From positions 1 through 38,816 of the IMG/VR virus record IMGVR_UViG_3300021792_000510: a stretch of 38,816 nucleotides of DNA. One strand, 5' to 3'. The notes under the pieces are model-generated. The model saw only the letters and a list, made by a program, of their open reading frames with translations, was not told the origin of the DNA and did no database searches. The DNA is from a virus. The position numbers and the translations under genes were made by a program. The first letter of the stretch is position 1; each line of letters opens with the position of its first letter. Below are positions 6,697-13,791 of the stretch, piece by piece.

Positions 6697-7206
6697 TTAC
6701 CCGCTAGAGGATTGCTTCGCGGCGGACGGGCGGGGTCGGCTGAGTAGCCAATTCACCGAGAGTTGACCTGCCAACATCAGAGCGGAATCCAGCCACGGAA
6801 TGTCGTTGATATACGTGGCTAACATGAAGGCGATTGACACCAGTGGCGCCAGTGTCGTGATGCCTTGTTGAAATCTGTTTTGGCGCCGTGGCTTTACGGC
6901 GTGAAAGCGAAGGATTGTTGAGAGGCGATCGAGTGCGTCCGCAGTGGGAGCCGCGAAGTCGCGTTCAATGCCGGTTGCGCTGAACTCTACGGTGCCATCT
7001 GGCAGCACGGTGGCCATCGCGATTGCCACAGGCGCTGCGGCGTCATTAGTGCAGGCGAGTGTGGTTAGGCGTTCGCGTACGGCAGTTTGGCGCGCAAGGC
7101 GATTGCGAGCCTGAGTTGCGGCTTCGGAAGCGGGGAAGTGAAAAATATTACTTCCGACGTCTGCTGCCTCGATGCCCCGGAATGGCTTTTTGGTCTTGGT
7201 TTTCAT
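6697..7206 (-). CDS. Membrane protein co-transcribed with the repressor (169 aa)
   Basis: Lies directly downstream of the repressor on the same strand and overlaps its 3' end by 59 bp, so it is probably expressed in the lysogen. The N-terminal 110 residues are soluble and unrecognised. The C-terminal part has two hydrophobic segments ('GITTLAPLVSIAFMLATYI' and 'WLDSALMLAGQLSVNWLL'). Genes in this position in other temperate phages often give superinfection exclusion or another lysogen phenotype. That role is inference from position and membrane topology only. The ATG at 7206 is used; a TTG precedes it. Confidence 0.7.
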   Translation of the reverse strand: MKTKTKKPFRGIEAADVGSNIFHFPASEAATQARNRLARQTAVRERLTTLACTNDAAAPVAIAMATVLPDGTVEFSATGIERDFAAPTADALDRLSTILRFHAVKPRRQNRFQQGITTLAPLVSIAFMLATYINDIPWLDSALMLAGQLSVNWLLSRPRPSAAKQSSSG

Positions 7207-7651
7207 CAATGCTCAACGATTCGGTGGAGATTGGACGTTGAGCGGCCCGGCGGGTGCGATCTTCTTGGTCTTTTGTCTGGGTCAGCTTTTGCGATATCGA
7301 AAGTGAGTCAGCGTCCGCCGTGGGCGGTTGCGCCATAACGAAATCAATGTAGCTTTGTATCTTGGCCCGCTCCGCTGCAGGCAGCTTGGCGAACCGCTCT
7401 CGGTCGAGCTGCAGCTCGGGCTCCGCTTCCTCACGGTCAAGGAGGCGGCCAGGGGTGACGCCTATCGCGTCCGCCAGCGCTGCGACAATGCTTATCTGAG
7501 TATCCACGTTGCCCGCCAACACACGTGCGACGGAGCTCTGTGAAATGCCGGCTCGATTGGCCAGCTTCGTCTGCGTATCGACGGCCACGTTCCGGCTCAT
7601 GTGAGCTCGCACGTTGTCCGCCAATACTTCCCTGAGTGGTTTCCTGTTCAT
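7148..7651 (-). CDS. Prophage repressor, Cro/CI-type HTH without peptidase domain (167 aa)
   Basis: The HTH of the Cro/CI (XRE) family lies at about residues 25-72: 'TKLANRAGISQSSVARVLAGN' followed by 'SIVAALADAIGVTPGRLL'. The rest is a charged linker ending in a basic tail (HRGSRRRK). No S24 peptidase signature (Ser/Lys dyad, Ala-Gly cleavage site) is seen and the protein is too short to hold one, so RecA-stimulated self-cleavage as in lambda CI is unlikely. The start at 7651 has no Shine-Dalgarno and a very short predicted leader, as for lambda cI from PRM. It faces the Cro-like gene across the operator region. Confidence 0.85.
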   Translation of the reverse strand: MNRKPLREVLADNVRAHMSRNVAVDTQTKLANRAGISQSSVARVLAGNVDTQISIVAALADAIGVTPGRLLDREEAEPELQLDRERFAKLPAAERAKIQSYIDFVMAQPPTADADSLSISQKLTQTKDQEDRTRRAAQRPISTESLSIDENQDQKAIPGHRGSRRRK

Positions 7652-7674
7652 ACGCGAAATATTGCCGAATATGG

Positions 7675-7692
7675 ATACCCCTTGCGGGATAC
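7675..7692. promoter_or_regulatory. Operator OR site near the repressor gene
   Basis: ATACCCCTTGCGGGATAC: a degenerate copy of the ATATCC-N6-GGATAT dyad, next to the probable PRM -10 region. It is the weakest of the four by eye, which would suit an autoregulatory site. Confidence 0.65.
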
Positions 7693-7710
7693 TTCGGCGC
7701 AGGTGTCCAC

Positions 7711-7739
7711 TTGAGGAAATATCCCCAAAAGGATATGAT
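7711..7739 (+). promoter_or_regulatory. PR, rightward early promoter
   Basis: A -35 TTGAGG (7711-7716) and a -10 TATGAT (7734-7739) with a 17-bp spacer point at the Cro-like gene, whose start lies 31 bp beyond the -10. The best operator sits exactly in the spacer and -10. Confidence 0.85.
7719..7736. promoter_or_regulatory. Operator OR, perfect dyad
   Basis: ATATCCCCAAAAGGATAT: perfect 6-bp half-sites around the CCAAAA centre, overlapping the PR spacer and -10. It defines the operator consensus in this phage. Confidence 0.85.
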
Positions 7740-7770
7740 CCGGTCACTTGCATTGTTTAGGGGCAGAAAA

Positions 7771-7998
7771 ATGCCACAGGAAAAAATGCTGGACACCGTC
7801 ATGCGCAAGCTTGACGAAACACGCGGCACTTGGCCGGAGATCTCCGACAGAAGCGGGGTGCCGTACCAGACCCTCACCAAGATCGCATGCGGGATCGTCC
7901 GCGATCCGCGCGTTTCCACGGTGCAGGCCCTGCTTGATTACTTCGCGACTCGGCCGGAGCAGGCGTCGGCGGCTGATAGCAGTAGGGCGCCGCATTGA
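7771..7998 (+). CDS. Cro-like HTH regulator (75 aa)
   Basis: First gene of the rightward operon and divergent from the repressor. The product is 75 residues long with an HTH at about 22-50 ('TWPEISDRSGVPYQTLTKIACG') and then 'VSTVQALLDYFATRP', typical of a Cro or short XRE regulator. An AGGGG motif precedes the ATG at 7771 by about 7 bp; the in-frame extension upstream runs into the promoter and is rejected. It would be expected to compete with the repressor at the operators and favour lysis. Confidence 0.8.
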   Translation: MPQEKMLDTVMRKLDETRGTWPEISDRSGVPYQTLTKIACGIVRDPRVSTVQALLDYFATRPEQASAADSSRAPH

Positions 7999-8072
7999 AG
8001 GTTTCTTGAACATGGTGGTCGTGTTGGTGTGGTGAGTTTGAATAGTACGGACCAGCGCACGCGGTAAACAGA

Positions 8073-8621
8073 ATGAAACGCGGCGTCTACAAAGACAAAA
8101 TTGGGGCTCAAATGACCTGCAGATACAGCGGCACGGACTGGCTCGACGTGCTTTACACGTCGGTGCGCAATACCCCTGGTGGCGTCGCAGACGCAGCGGC
8201 TTTCCTGACCAATCGACGCGGTAAGAGCATTGGTACAGAGTCGCTGCGCCTGCGTTTGCGCGGTGAAGGCGAGAACCGCCTGTCGATGGAAATGTTCGAG
8301 TTGCTGATCGAATGGATGGAAGAGAAGCGACAACCGCACTTTGTCGACGCGATCCACGCGCTCAATGAACGATTCGGCCTGCGCGCTGCGGCGGCCGATG
8401 ACGTCGACGCACGCGGCAGTGTTGACCGCGTGGCGCTCGATGCTCTGGAGCTCACGCGTCAGACCGGTGTCGTAGCCGGCGAAGTTCGCGAGGCGATCGC
8501 GGACGGCAGGATCACAGGGCCGGAGGCCGATGCGATTGTCGTGGCTGCCCGCGCCCAGCAGGGAATCATCGACCGCATGGTCGGTGCGGTCCTGCGCCTT
8601 AGCAAATCAGGTCGTCAATAA
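8073..8621 (+). CDS. CII-like phage regulator (182 aa)
   Basis: Resembles the P22/186-type 'phage regulatory protein CII' (CP76) family: 'DWLDVLYTSVRNTPGGVADAAAFL', an HTH-like region with 'GTESLRLRLRGEGENRLSMEMFELLIEWM', and a long helical C-terminus. It would act as a transcription activator or modulator of the lysis-lysogeny choice. It is the second gene after PR, the usual CII place. The start is uncertain: ATG 8073 has no strong Shine-Dalgarno, while Met14 (8112) is preceded by TTGGGG. The family assignment is by eye. Confidence 0.7.
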   Translation: MKRGVYKDKIGAQMTCRYSGTDWLDVLYTSVRNTPGGVADAAAFLTNRRGKSIGTESLRLRLRGEGENRLSMEMFELLIEWMEEKRQPHFVDAIHALNERFGLRAAAADDVDARGSVDRVALDALELTRQTGVVAGEVREAIADGRITGPEADAIVVAARAQQGIIDRMVGAVLRLSKSGRQ

Positions 8622-8624
8622 CTG

Positions 8625-9005
8625 ATGCGCTTCAAACCGGGAATGATGTGCTGCAACCCGCATCGGGAGCAGGTCGGTCTGGCCTGCGACTACGGCTGGC
8701 AGCTTTTGTGCGGCACCAACGAGCTCGCGCGATTGGCTGAGCACGCGCCTGCCGGCGTGCAGCAGTTCATCACGGTTCTACTGCAGACGTTTCCGCAGTC
8801 CGCCGACTTCATCGCGAAGCATGCGGTGGACGTCGGCCAGACAGACAGTTTCGTTACACGCGCAGCACTCTACTGCGCGGCTCTTCAAACCAAGACCGAA
8901 CGCAACGCATTCAGAAGCCAGATCGGCGGCTATCTGAACGCGGAGAAACTGGCTCGTTTCGACCAGTTGATGTCGGCGGAATGGTCTCGTCTTCGTTCTA
9001 AATAA
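8625..9005 (+). CDS. Hypothetical early protein (126 aa)
   Basis: Starts 3 bp after the CII-like stop, so it is translationally coupled. Four cysteines lie in the first 30 residues (MMCCNPHREQVGLACDYGWQLLC), which could form a metal site. The rest is predicted helical. It lies between the regulator and replication genes, so a replication or regulatory accessory role is possible. No family is recognised. Confidence 0.65.
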   Translation: MRFKPGMMCCNPHREQVGLACDYGWQLLCGTNELARLAEHAPAGVQQFITVLLQTFPQSADFIAKHAVDVGQTDSFVTRAALYCAALQTKTERNAFRSQIGGYLNAEKLARFDQLMSAEWSRLRSK

Positions 9006-9016
9006 TCCGGGGATTC

Positions 9017-9027
9017 AAAGTGACTTT
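9017..9027. repeat. Perfect dispersed palindrome AAAGTGACTTT overlapping a start codon
   Basis: The 13-bp form CAAAGTGACTTTG (9016-9028) contains the GTG start (9020-9022) of the 47-aa gene, so a protein bound here, or the RNA hairpin it encodes, could affect that gene and the following primase. Confidence 0.7.
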
Positions 9028-9163
9028 GTCCAATACCGCTTCCGCACTTAGAGCGCGGCATCCGCTCGCACGCAAACTCGTCGCAAGCGCAGGGAGATTT
9101 GCTGCCGGGCGCGCCAAGTGGCGTCGCCTGTTTGACCGTGAACGCGCCCTGATCGCAGGTTGA
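9020..9163 (+). CDS. Small Arg-rich protein (47 aa)
   Basis: A GTG-started short gene with GGGGA about 7 bp upstream. The product begins MTLSNTASALRARHPLA and is basic and alanine-rich, with 'AKWRRLFDRERALI' near the end. It ends 3 bp before the primase N-terminal ORF. No homologue is recognised; the support is spacing, codon composition and the ribosome-binding site. Confidence 0.45.
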   Translation: MTLSNTASALRARHPLARKLVASAGRFAAGRAKWRRLFDRERALIAG

Positions 9164-9166
9164 CGC

Positions 9167-9376
9167 ATGGCATCACTTGAACAGATCGCAGCTCAACTCG
9201 CGGCGGCTGGCCATCCGAAACTTCCAGAAGGTCATCCGCGCGTTTCAGACAACGGCAAGCCGCACCGCTATGGTCCCGGCAAGAAATTCTGGTATTCGAT
9301 CCATCAGGTTGTGCGTCATGGGCAGGTACTTGGCTACATCGGCGCGTACGGGCGTTGGATCGGTGATGACAACTGA
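9167..9376 (+). CDS. Primase-helicase N-terminal fragment ended by in-frame TGA (69 aa)
   Basis: Same reading frame as the 804-aa gene that follows; the two are separated only by one TGA (9374-9376) and 39 open codons. The fragment contains 'HPRVSDNGKPHRYGPGKKFWY' and 'YIGAYGRWIGDDN', which read as the start of the same phage primase and not as a separate protein. The open codons beyond the stop ('[20 protein letters not shown]') look coding. It is either a nonsense mutation in a decaying prophage, a readthrough site, or a sequencing error. Confidence 0.75.
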   Translation: MASLEQIAAQLAAAGHPKLPEGHPRVSDNGKPHRYGPGKKFWYSIHQVVRHGQVLGYIGAYGRWIGDDN

Positions 9377-9493
9377 TCGCAGGCCTTTGAGTGGCAGGGT
9401 GAGGCTGCTGCGCCCGAAGACCTGGCCGCCACGCGCGCCCGACAGGCTGAGCTCGATCGCGAAGACGAGCGCAAGCGGCTGCATGCCGCGAAG

Positions 9494-11908
9494 ATGGCTT
9501 CAAATCGGGCGCGTCAGCAGTGGCAGAACGCGTTCGAAGACGGTGAGTCGTCGTATCTGACCCGCAAGCAGATTACGCCGGAAGGCGTTCGCTTTGATGC
9601 CGAAGGCACGTTGCTGGTGCCGATGTATCAGTACGGCGCCGGCGAGCCGCGCATGGTCGGCCTGCAGAAGGTGACGCCTGATGGCGCGAAGCGGTTTAAC
9701 AAGGGCATGGAGAAGAAAGGCGCTGAGTTCCGCATTGGCGAGCTCACCGTCGGCGACAAGGTCGTCATGCTCGCGGAAGGGTATGCAACCGGCCGCTCGA
9801 TTCGCATGGCGACGGACGCCCAGATCCCGCTGTCGGTGTGTTACGACGCGGGCGGGATCCTGCCGGCTGCTCGCGCGTTGCGCGCGGCCTATCCGGACAT
9901 CCACATCCTGATCTGTGCTGACGACGACTGGAAGATCGAGCAGCGCCTGCGTGAGCACCTCACAACGGATTACGGTTACAGCGGCGAGCTGGTGATCGGT
10001 GCCGACGCTATCGAGATCGAGGCGAAGAACACCTCGTACATGCTGCATGCTCAGTACAAGCAGATCAACGGCGGCGTCGAATACATTGAGCTCGCAGTCT
10101 GGAACGACGTTATGCCGGAGCGCGTGTGGCGCTTCGAGAATACCGGGCGCAAGCGTGCCGAAGAGGCAGTCGCTGATGTGGGGTACGCGAGCATCGTGTA
10201 TCCGCGCTTTGCCGATCGCGGCGAGCGCAAGCTGACCGACTTCAACGACCTGCATTGCGAAGAGGGCTTGCACGTCGTCAAGGCGCAGATCGAGGCGGCG
10301 TTGCTCGCGGCCCTCGCTCCAGCCGCCGACGAGATACCGCCATATCCGCACCTTCACGCCGTGGCACCGGTCGCAGATCCGCTGTATGGCGAGGCAGTCG
10401 CTCTCGTCCGGCAGGGTCGCCGCGCGACCGTCTCGGGCGTGCAACGTGGCCTGCGCATCGGCTACAACCGTGCGGCAGCGTTGATCGAGGAGATGCAGAA
10501 AGCCGGCGTGATCTCGGCTCCGGCCGCGAATGACGTGCGCACCGTAATTGACCCGCATTCCGCGGCCTCCGCGACGTCTGCTGACGCGAGCAGTGCGGAC
10601 GTCGAAGTGGAGAACGGTGCCTTTACGTGGCGTCAGCAGTTGCGGCGGGCAGAGAAGTCGGCTGCGATCCTGCCGTCGCTCGACAACATTTTCGCGATCC
10701 TGTCGAACGACGAGAAATGGCAGGGCGTCTTCGGTTTCGAGCAGTTTTCGCTTCGCATCATGAAGCTCAAGCCGCCTCCGTTTGAGGGCGGTGAAGTCGG
10801 CGAGTGGTCCGATCGCGACGACGCGCGATGTGTTCTCTGGCTCGGCCAACGCTACTCGTTCAGTCCACGCAGCGATGTCGTCGCAGACGCCGTATTTCTG
10901 GTTGCGGATCGTCACCGCTATCACGAGGTTCGCGACTATCTGGACAGCCTGCAATGGGACAGAAAGGAACGGCTGCGTACCTGGCTCGTTCAATACGCCC
11001 TCGCACCGGACACGGAATACGTGCGCCTCGTCGCATTCAAGTTCCTGCTCGGCGCAATCGGTCGGGTCATGAAGCCCGGTTGCAAGATGGATAACGTCCT
11101 GATTCTGGAGGGCGTACAGGATGCTGGTAAGTCGGCGCTGTTCCGTACGTTGTGGGGCGAGAAGTGGTTCACCGACGCCAACATCGTGATCGGCGACAAA
11201 GACACGTTTTCGGTGATGGCCGGCAAGTGGCTGATCGAGCTGGCCGAGCTCGATGCGCTGAGCAAGAGCGATTCGTCCAACGCAAAGCGGTTCTTTACGA
11301 CGGCAGTCGACACATACCGGCCACCGTATGCGCGGCGTGCGATTGACGTGCCGCGCCAGAGCGTCTTTGGTGGCACCGTCAACTTTGACACCTACCTCAA
11401 AGACGAATCGGGGAACCGACGGTACTGGCCGGTCAAGGCGGGCACACCGCTCGATTTGCGCGGCCTCGCTCAGGACCGCGATCAGATATGGGCGGAAGCG
11501 TACCAGGAGTATCGCGAGTGGGAACAGGCGAACGCCGAGGCGGGTGGCGTGCTGCCCGCGCCGTGGCAGGTCTTGCCGCATGAGAAGCCGCTGTTCTCGA
11601 CAGAGCAGGAAGCGCGTTACGAAGGCGACATCTACGAGACGATGATCGCGCGTCACATCGCCATGCTGAGCAAGGTGACGATGGAAGACATTCTCGGCGA
11701 TTGCCTGAAGCTGGAAATCGCGAAGTGGTCGCCGGCTGAGCAGCGTCGCGTGGGTAAGGCCATGAAGTCGCTTGGCTGGATCCGCAAGCGCGCATCCAGT
11801 GGCAACCGCGAGTGGTACTACACGCCTCCGGATCCCGTCGACGAGCCGACGCCCGTCATTCCGGCCACTGTTGCGCGAGCGGAGCACGATGATGACGCGC
11901 CGCTTTGA
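9494..11908 (+). CDS. Phage primase-helicase (Toprim + VirE/SF3-type ATPase), N-terminally separated (804 aa)
   Basis: Replication protein. Order within these 804 residues: a Toprim-like fold (Glu95 in LAEGYATG, acidic CADDDW at 141-146) that appears to hold an insertion of about 75 residues (about 146-220), then a segment like the FtsK gamma winged helix (about 295-345, '[20 protein letters not shown]'), then a VirE-family ATPase domain from about 485 with Walker A GVQDAGKS (540-547) and '[15 protein letters not shown]' as the Walker B area. It would prime and unwind phage DNA at the iteron region just downstream. The ATG at 9494 has no Shine-Dalgarno, so expression may depend on readthrough of the TGA at 9374. 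The natural start is probably 9167, giving a 913-codon protein. Confidence 0.85.
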   Translation: MASNRARQQWQNAFEDGESSYLTRKQITPEGVRFDAEGTLLVPMYQYGAGEPRMVGLQKVTPDGAKRFNKGMEKKGAEFRIGELTVGDKVVMLAEGYATGRSIRMATDAQIPLSVCYDAGGILPAARALRAAYPDIHILICADDDWKIEQRLREHLTTDYGYSGELVIGADAIEIEAKNTSYMLHAQYKQINGGVEYIELAVWNDVMPERVWRFENTGRKRAEEAVADVGYASIVYPRFADRGERKLTDFNDLHCEEGLHVVKAQIEAALLAALAPAADEIPPYPHLHAVAPVADPLYGEAVALVRQGRRATVSGVQRGLRIGYNRAAALIEEMQKAGVISAPAANDVRTVIDPHSAASATSADASSADVEVENGAFTWRQQLRRAEKSAAILPSLDNIFAILSNDEKWQGVFGFEQFSLRIMKLKPPPFEGGEVGEWSDRDDARCVLWLGQRYSFSPRSDVVADAVFLVADRHRYHEVRDYLDSLQWDRKERLRTWLVQYALAPDTEYVRLVAFKFLLGAIGRVMKPGCKMDNVLILEGVQDAGKSALFRTLWGEKWFTDANIVIGDKDTFSVMAGKWLIELAELDALSKSDSSNAKRFFTTAVDTYRPPYARRAIDVPRQSVFGGTVNFDTYLKDESGNRRYWPVKAGTPLDLRGLAQDRDQIWAEAYQEYREWEQANAEAGGVLPAPWQVLPHEKPLFSTEQEARYEGDIYETMIARHIAMLSKVTMEDILGDCLKLEIAKWSPAEQRRVGKAMKSLGWIRKRASSGNREWYYTPPDPVDEPTPVIPATVARAEHDDDAPL

Positions 11909-12179
11909 TGCCAATTTCGTCGCGCCGTTTTGCTCGCTCGCCGCAGGCTTTGGCGCGCGCGTCAGCGTATATCGGCGCGCTGTCGTCAATTTTTCGGCGC
12001 GCTGCAAACGGTCCCATGTCCCGACGTCCCAAGCGCATCGCCTCGCGTATGTGCGCGTGATGCGTGCGACGTGCGCGACGTGCATGCGAGGGTGCGCATG
12101 TCGCGGGCGCCCGCGCGCATTCGCAACTTTTTTTCCTTGGGACATTGGGACAATGGGACGGAATGGGGGTAAGCAATGA
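11889..12179 (+). CDS. Possible small Cys/Arg-rich protein over the origin region (96 aa)
   Basis: Starts inside the end of the primase gene with GGAG four bases upstream and ends overlapping the start of the next gene (ATGA), which is proper operon packing. Against it, most of it lies over GGGAC iterons and low-complexity GTGCG repeats, and the product (several Cys and many Arg, '[16 protein letters not shown]') looks like translated repeat. Frame openness may be accidental. Confidence 0.3.
   Translation: MMTRRFDANFVAPFCSLAAGFGARVSVYRRAVVNFSARCKRSHVPTSQAHRLAYVRVMRATCATCMRGCACRGRPRAFATFFPWDIGTMGRNGGKQ
12011..12159. other. Candidate replication origin: inverted GGGAC iteron clusters
   Basis: Two clusters of three GGGAC units face each other. 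The left one (12011-12033) reads as GTCCC three times, and the right one (12136-12159) reads as GGGAC three times with ATT and AAT between. They are near-perfect inverted copies and both end in CTTGGGAC. Between them is a purine/pyrimidine-alternating GTGCG-rich stretch and a T-run (12127-12134). Position straight after the primase-helicase supports an origin, as for the iterons recognised by P4 alpha protein. No function has been shown. Confidence 0.6.
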
Positions 12180-12946
12180 TCGACCTCAAAGAGCAAGCCG
12201 GTGTCGCGATGAATGTTCGCAGTCAGCTTGGTGATTCGGTAGGCGATCCGAAAGTTACTTTGGGCGCGCTTGCCTTCGCAGACGAACTGGGCAATCTGTT
12301 GTGGCGTATGAAGTACGGGCAGGACATTCGCCGTGCGGGCATGCATCGCGCCACGCTGCTACTCGCGAATCGCATCCGGTCGTCGGGGAAATTCAATCGG
12401 TCGAAATTCACTGGTCGTGATGCGAGTGCAAACCGCGATCGCAGGGCAGGCAAAGAAGCGGAGCGTGCGCTGGCCGATATCATCGAGCGGTTTGCTCGTC
12501 GTCTGATTGTCGAGTGGGTCGCCGATATGTGCGCCGCTTGTGGCGGGCGCGGTATCGCGTTTGGGCACGTGATGGTTCCGACCACTCAAACCGCGACATG
12601 CGATGCGTGTGCCGGCGCAGGTCGCATTCTTGAGCTCGAAGAGTACGTGCCGTTTCTTTGTGGCCGACGTGGGCCGCTGCCGATCCGGCATTACGTGCGA
12701 TGCGAGGATTGCCTTGGGCGTGGCGTCGTTCAGATCAAGCAGCGTGTGTCGCATACGCATGTGTGCACGGTCTGCGATGGATCGCGTCGCGCACCAGTTG
12801 ATGAGGCGGCACGCGCACTTGCGCTCGGCGTTTCGCTGCCTGTGTATCGCAGGCATTGGGCAGGATACTTTCACGGCATGCTGGCAGTGCTGGATCGTAT
12901 CGACGGATCTGCAGCTGATGTCGTGCGCCGACGCACACGATCGTGA
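12176..12946 (+). CDS. Zinc-finger antitermination protein, Q-like (256 aa)
   Basis: Four CxxC units of DnaJ-finger type occur in order (CAACGGRG, CDACAGAG, CEDCLGRG, CTVCDGSR) at about residues 119-210, then 'APVDEAARALALGVSLPVYRRHW' and a C-terminal helix with 'MLAVLDRID'. The zinc-finger centre plus the HTH-like 'GVS..YRRHW' end fits the phage antitermination Q group. Its place, last of the early genes and directly before a strong promoter plus terminator, is where Q normally sits. It would let RNA polymerase read into the late genes. The start at 12176 has GGGGG upstream. Confidence 0.65.
   Translation: MIDLKEQAGVAMNVRSQLGDSVGDPKVTLGALAFADELGNLLWRMKYGQDIRRAGMHRATLLLANRIRSSGKFNRSKFTGRDASANRDRRAGKEAERALADIIERFARRLIVEWVADMCAACGGRGIAFGHVMVPTTQTATCDACAGAGRILELEEYVPFLCGRRGPLPIRHYVRCEDCLGRGVVQIKQRVSHTHVCTVCDGSRRAPVDEAARALALGVSLPVYRRHWAGYFHGMLAVLDRIDGSAADVVRRRTRS
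12251..12261. repeat. Perfect dispersed palindrome AAAGTTACTTT
   Basis: Lies 75 bp into the Q-like gene; flanked by G on both sides. Confidence 0.7.
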
Positions 12947-12950
12947 CGTG

Positions 12951-12979
12951 TTGCAAGTTGTTTCGCTTTGCTCTATATT
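12951..12979 (+). promoter_or_regulatory. Candidate late promoter (pR'-like)
   Basis: A -35 TTGCAA (12951-12956), a 17-bp spacer and a -10 TATATT (12974-12979) lie just after the Q-like gene. The predicted transcript begins near 12986 and meets a terminator at 13116, the layout of lambda pR' and tR' where Q acts. Confidence 0.75.
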
Positions 12980-12985
12980 TCGAGC

Positions 12986-13115
12986 CGTCCTTTACGGCGG
13001 CACTGGACATACGCTGGCACCGCGCGTTAGTCGTGCAACCCTCTCGGCGACATAAAAATAATCATTGGAGCCCGTTAGGTCATGTGGAGGCGTGCGCCTT
13101 CACGAAACACATACG
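12986..13115 (+). ncRNA. Probable structured late leader RNA (6S-like)
   Basis: No credible gene lies between the late promoter and its terminator. The leader can form hairpins, including one from GCCGTCC and TACGGC around 12984-12998 and one from AGGCG and CGCCT around 13088-13099. By analogy with lambda 6S RNA it would be a short terminated transcript until Q modifies the polymerase. The ends are estimates. Confidence 0.45.
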
Positions 13116-13147
13116 AAGCCCTGATCGCGAAAGCCTCAGGGCTTTTT
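13116..13147 (+). terminator. Rho-independent terminator of the late leader
   Basis: Stem AAGCCCTGA (13116-13124) pairs with TCAGGGCTT (13136-13144), loop of 11 nt, followed by a T-run to 13147. Confidence 0.85.
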
Positions 13148-13162
13148 GCATTGGGGCAATGA

Positions 13163-13546
13163 ATGCCACGGAAAGCACCGACGCCATGCCGTCATCCGGG
13201 ATGCGCGCAGCTCGTCGATCGTGCTGGCTATTGCGACGAACACAAGCGCGATGCTGCCGGCTGGCGTTCAGATGCGCATCGCGGCAACCGCCATGCGCGC
13301 GGTTACGGATCCGAGTGGACACGAACGCGCATTCGCATCCTCAAGCGTGACTGCGGTCTGTGTCAGGTCTGCCTGCGTGCCGGCGACGTGACGAAGGCCG
13401 ATAGCGTCGACCACGTTGTGCCGAAGGCCGAAGGCGGCACGGACGACGACGACAACCTGCAGGCGATCTGCGATCCGTGCCATGCGATCAAGACGGCGCA
13501 AGAGAGCGCGCGAGCGCGACAGCGGGCTGCTGTGGGCTCGGTCTAG
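13163..13546 (+). CDS. HNH endonuclease (127 aa)
   Basis: The HNH motif is complete: zinc cysteines Cys65/Cys68/Cys71, Asp84-His85 in SVDHVVPK, Asn99 in DDNLQAIC, Cys104/Cys107 and His108. An N-terminal Cys/His cluster (CRHPGC and CDEH) may add a second zinc site. In phages of HK97 type an HNH protein next to the terminase is needed for cos cleavage during packaging. It is the first late gene. No strong ribosome-binding site is seen; an alternative ATG lies a few bases upstream in another frame. Confidence 0.9.
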   Translation: MPRKAPTPCRHPGCAQLVDRAGYCDEHKRDAAGWRSDAHRGNRHARGYGSEWTRTRIRILKRDCGLCQVCLRAGDVTKADSVDHVVPKAEGGTDDDDNLQAICDPCHAIKTAQESARARQRAAVGSV

Positions 13547-13756
13547 CCGCCGTCGCGCGCGCCTCGGTCGTCGAGCAGCAGCGGCGCAGCGCGGCTTTTA
13601 CGCGCGCCTGCAGGCCCTGATTGGCGAAAGGAAGCCACCCGGGGGGTGGCAAAAGTCTGAGCCTTTTGCGGCTGGGACCGCTCGTTCAGGCTTGTTTTTA
13701 CGCGCGGCAGTTTTTTGGAGGAGGGGGGGGTGAAAAATCGGCCCTCTGAGCCGCCC
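13547..13756. other. Possible cos region between HNH and terminase
   Basis: No gene is supported in this interval. It holds a strong GC hairpin (CCACCC with GGGTGG, about 13636-13650), a T-run and an unusual G-run (about 13719-13731, GGAGGAGGGGGGGG). In cos-type HK97-like phages the cohesive end lies just before terS and near the HNH gene, so this is the best place to look. No cut site can be read directly. Confidence 0.35.
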
Positions 13757-13767
13757 ACAGTAACTTT
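13757..13767. repeat. Dispersed palindrome copy ACAGTAACTTT (one mismatch)
   Basis: Non-coding copy located 24 bp upstream of the small terminase start, between the G-run and the ribosome-binding site. Confidence 0.45.
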
Positions 13768-13791
13768 TCTCGTTTTTAACCAGGAGCCGCC

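Noticed and set aside
9500-12346. A 948-codon open frame antisense to the primase and origin
   Set aside because: It mirrors the codon bias of a high-G+C gene, has no ribosome-binding site or family motif, and the plus strand carries clear Toprim and VirE domains.
13651-13669. AAAAGTCTGAGCCTTTT as a palindrome copy
   Set aside because: The arms are separated by too many bases and the ACTTT arm is missing; it is more likely part of the cos-like structure.
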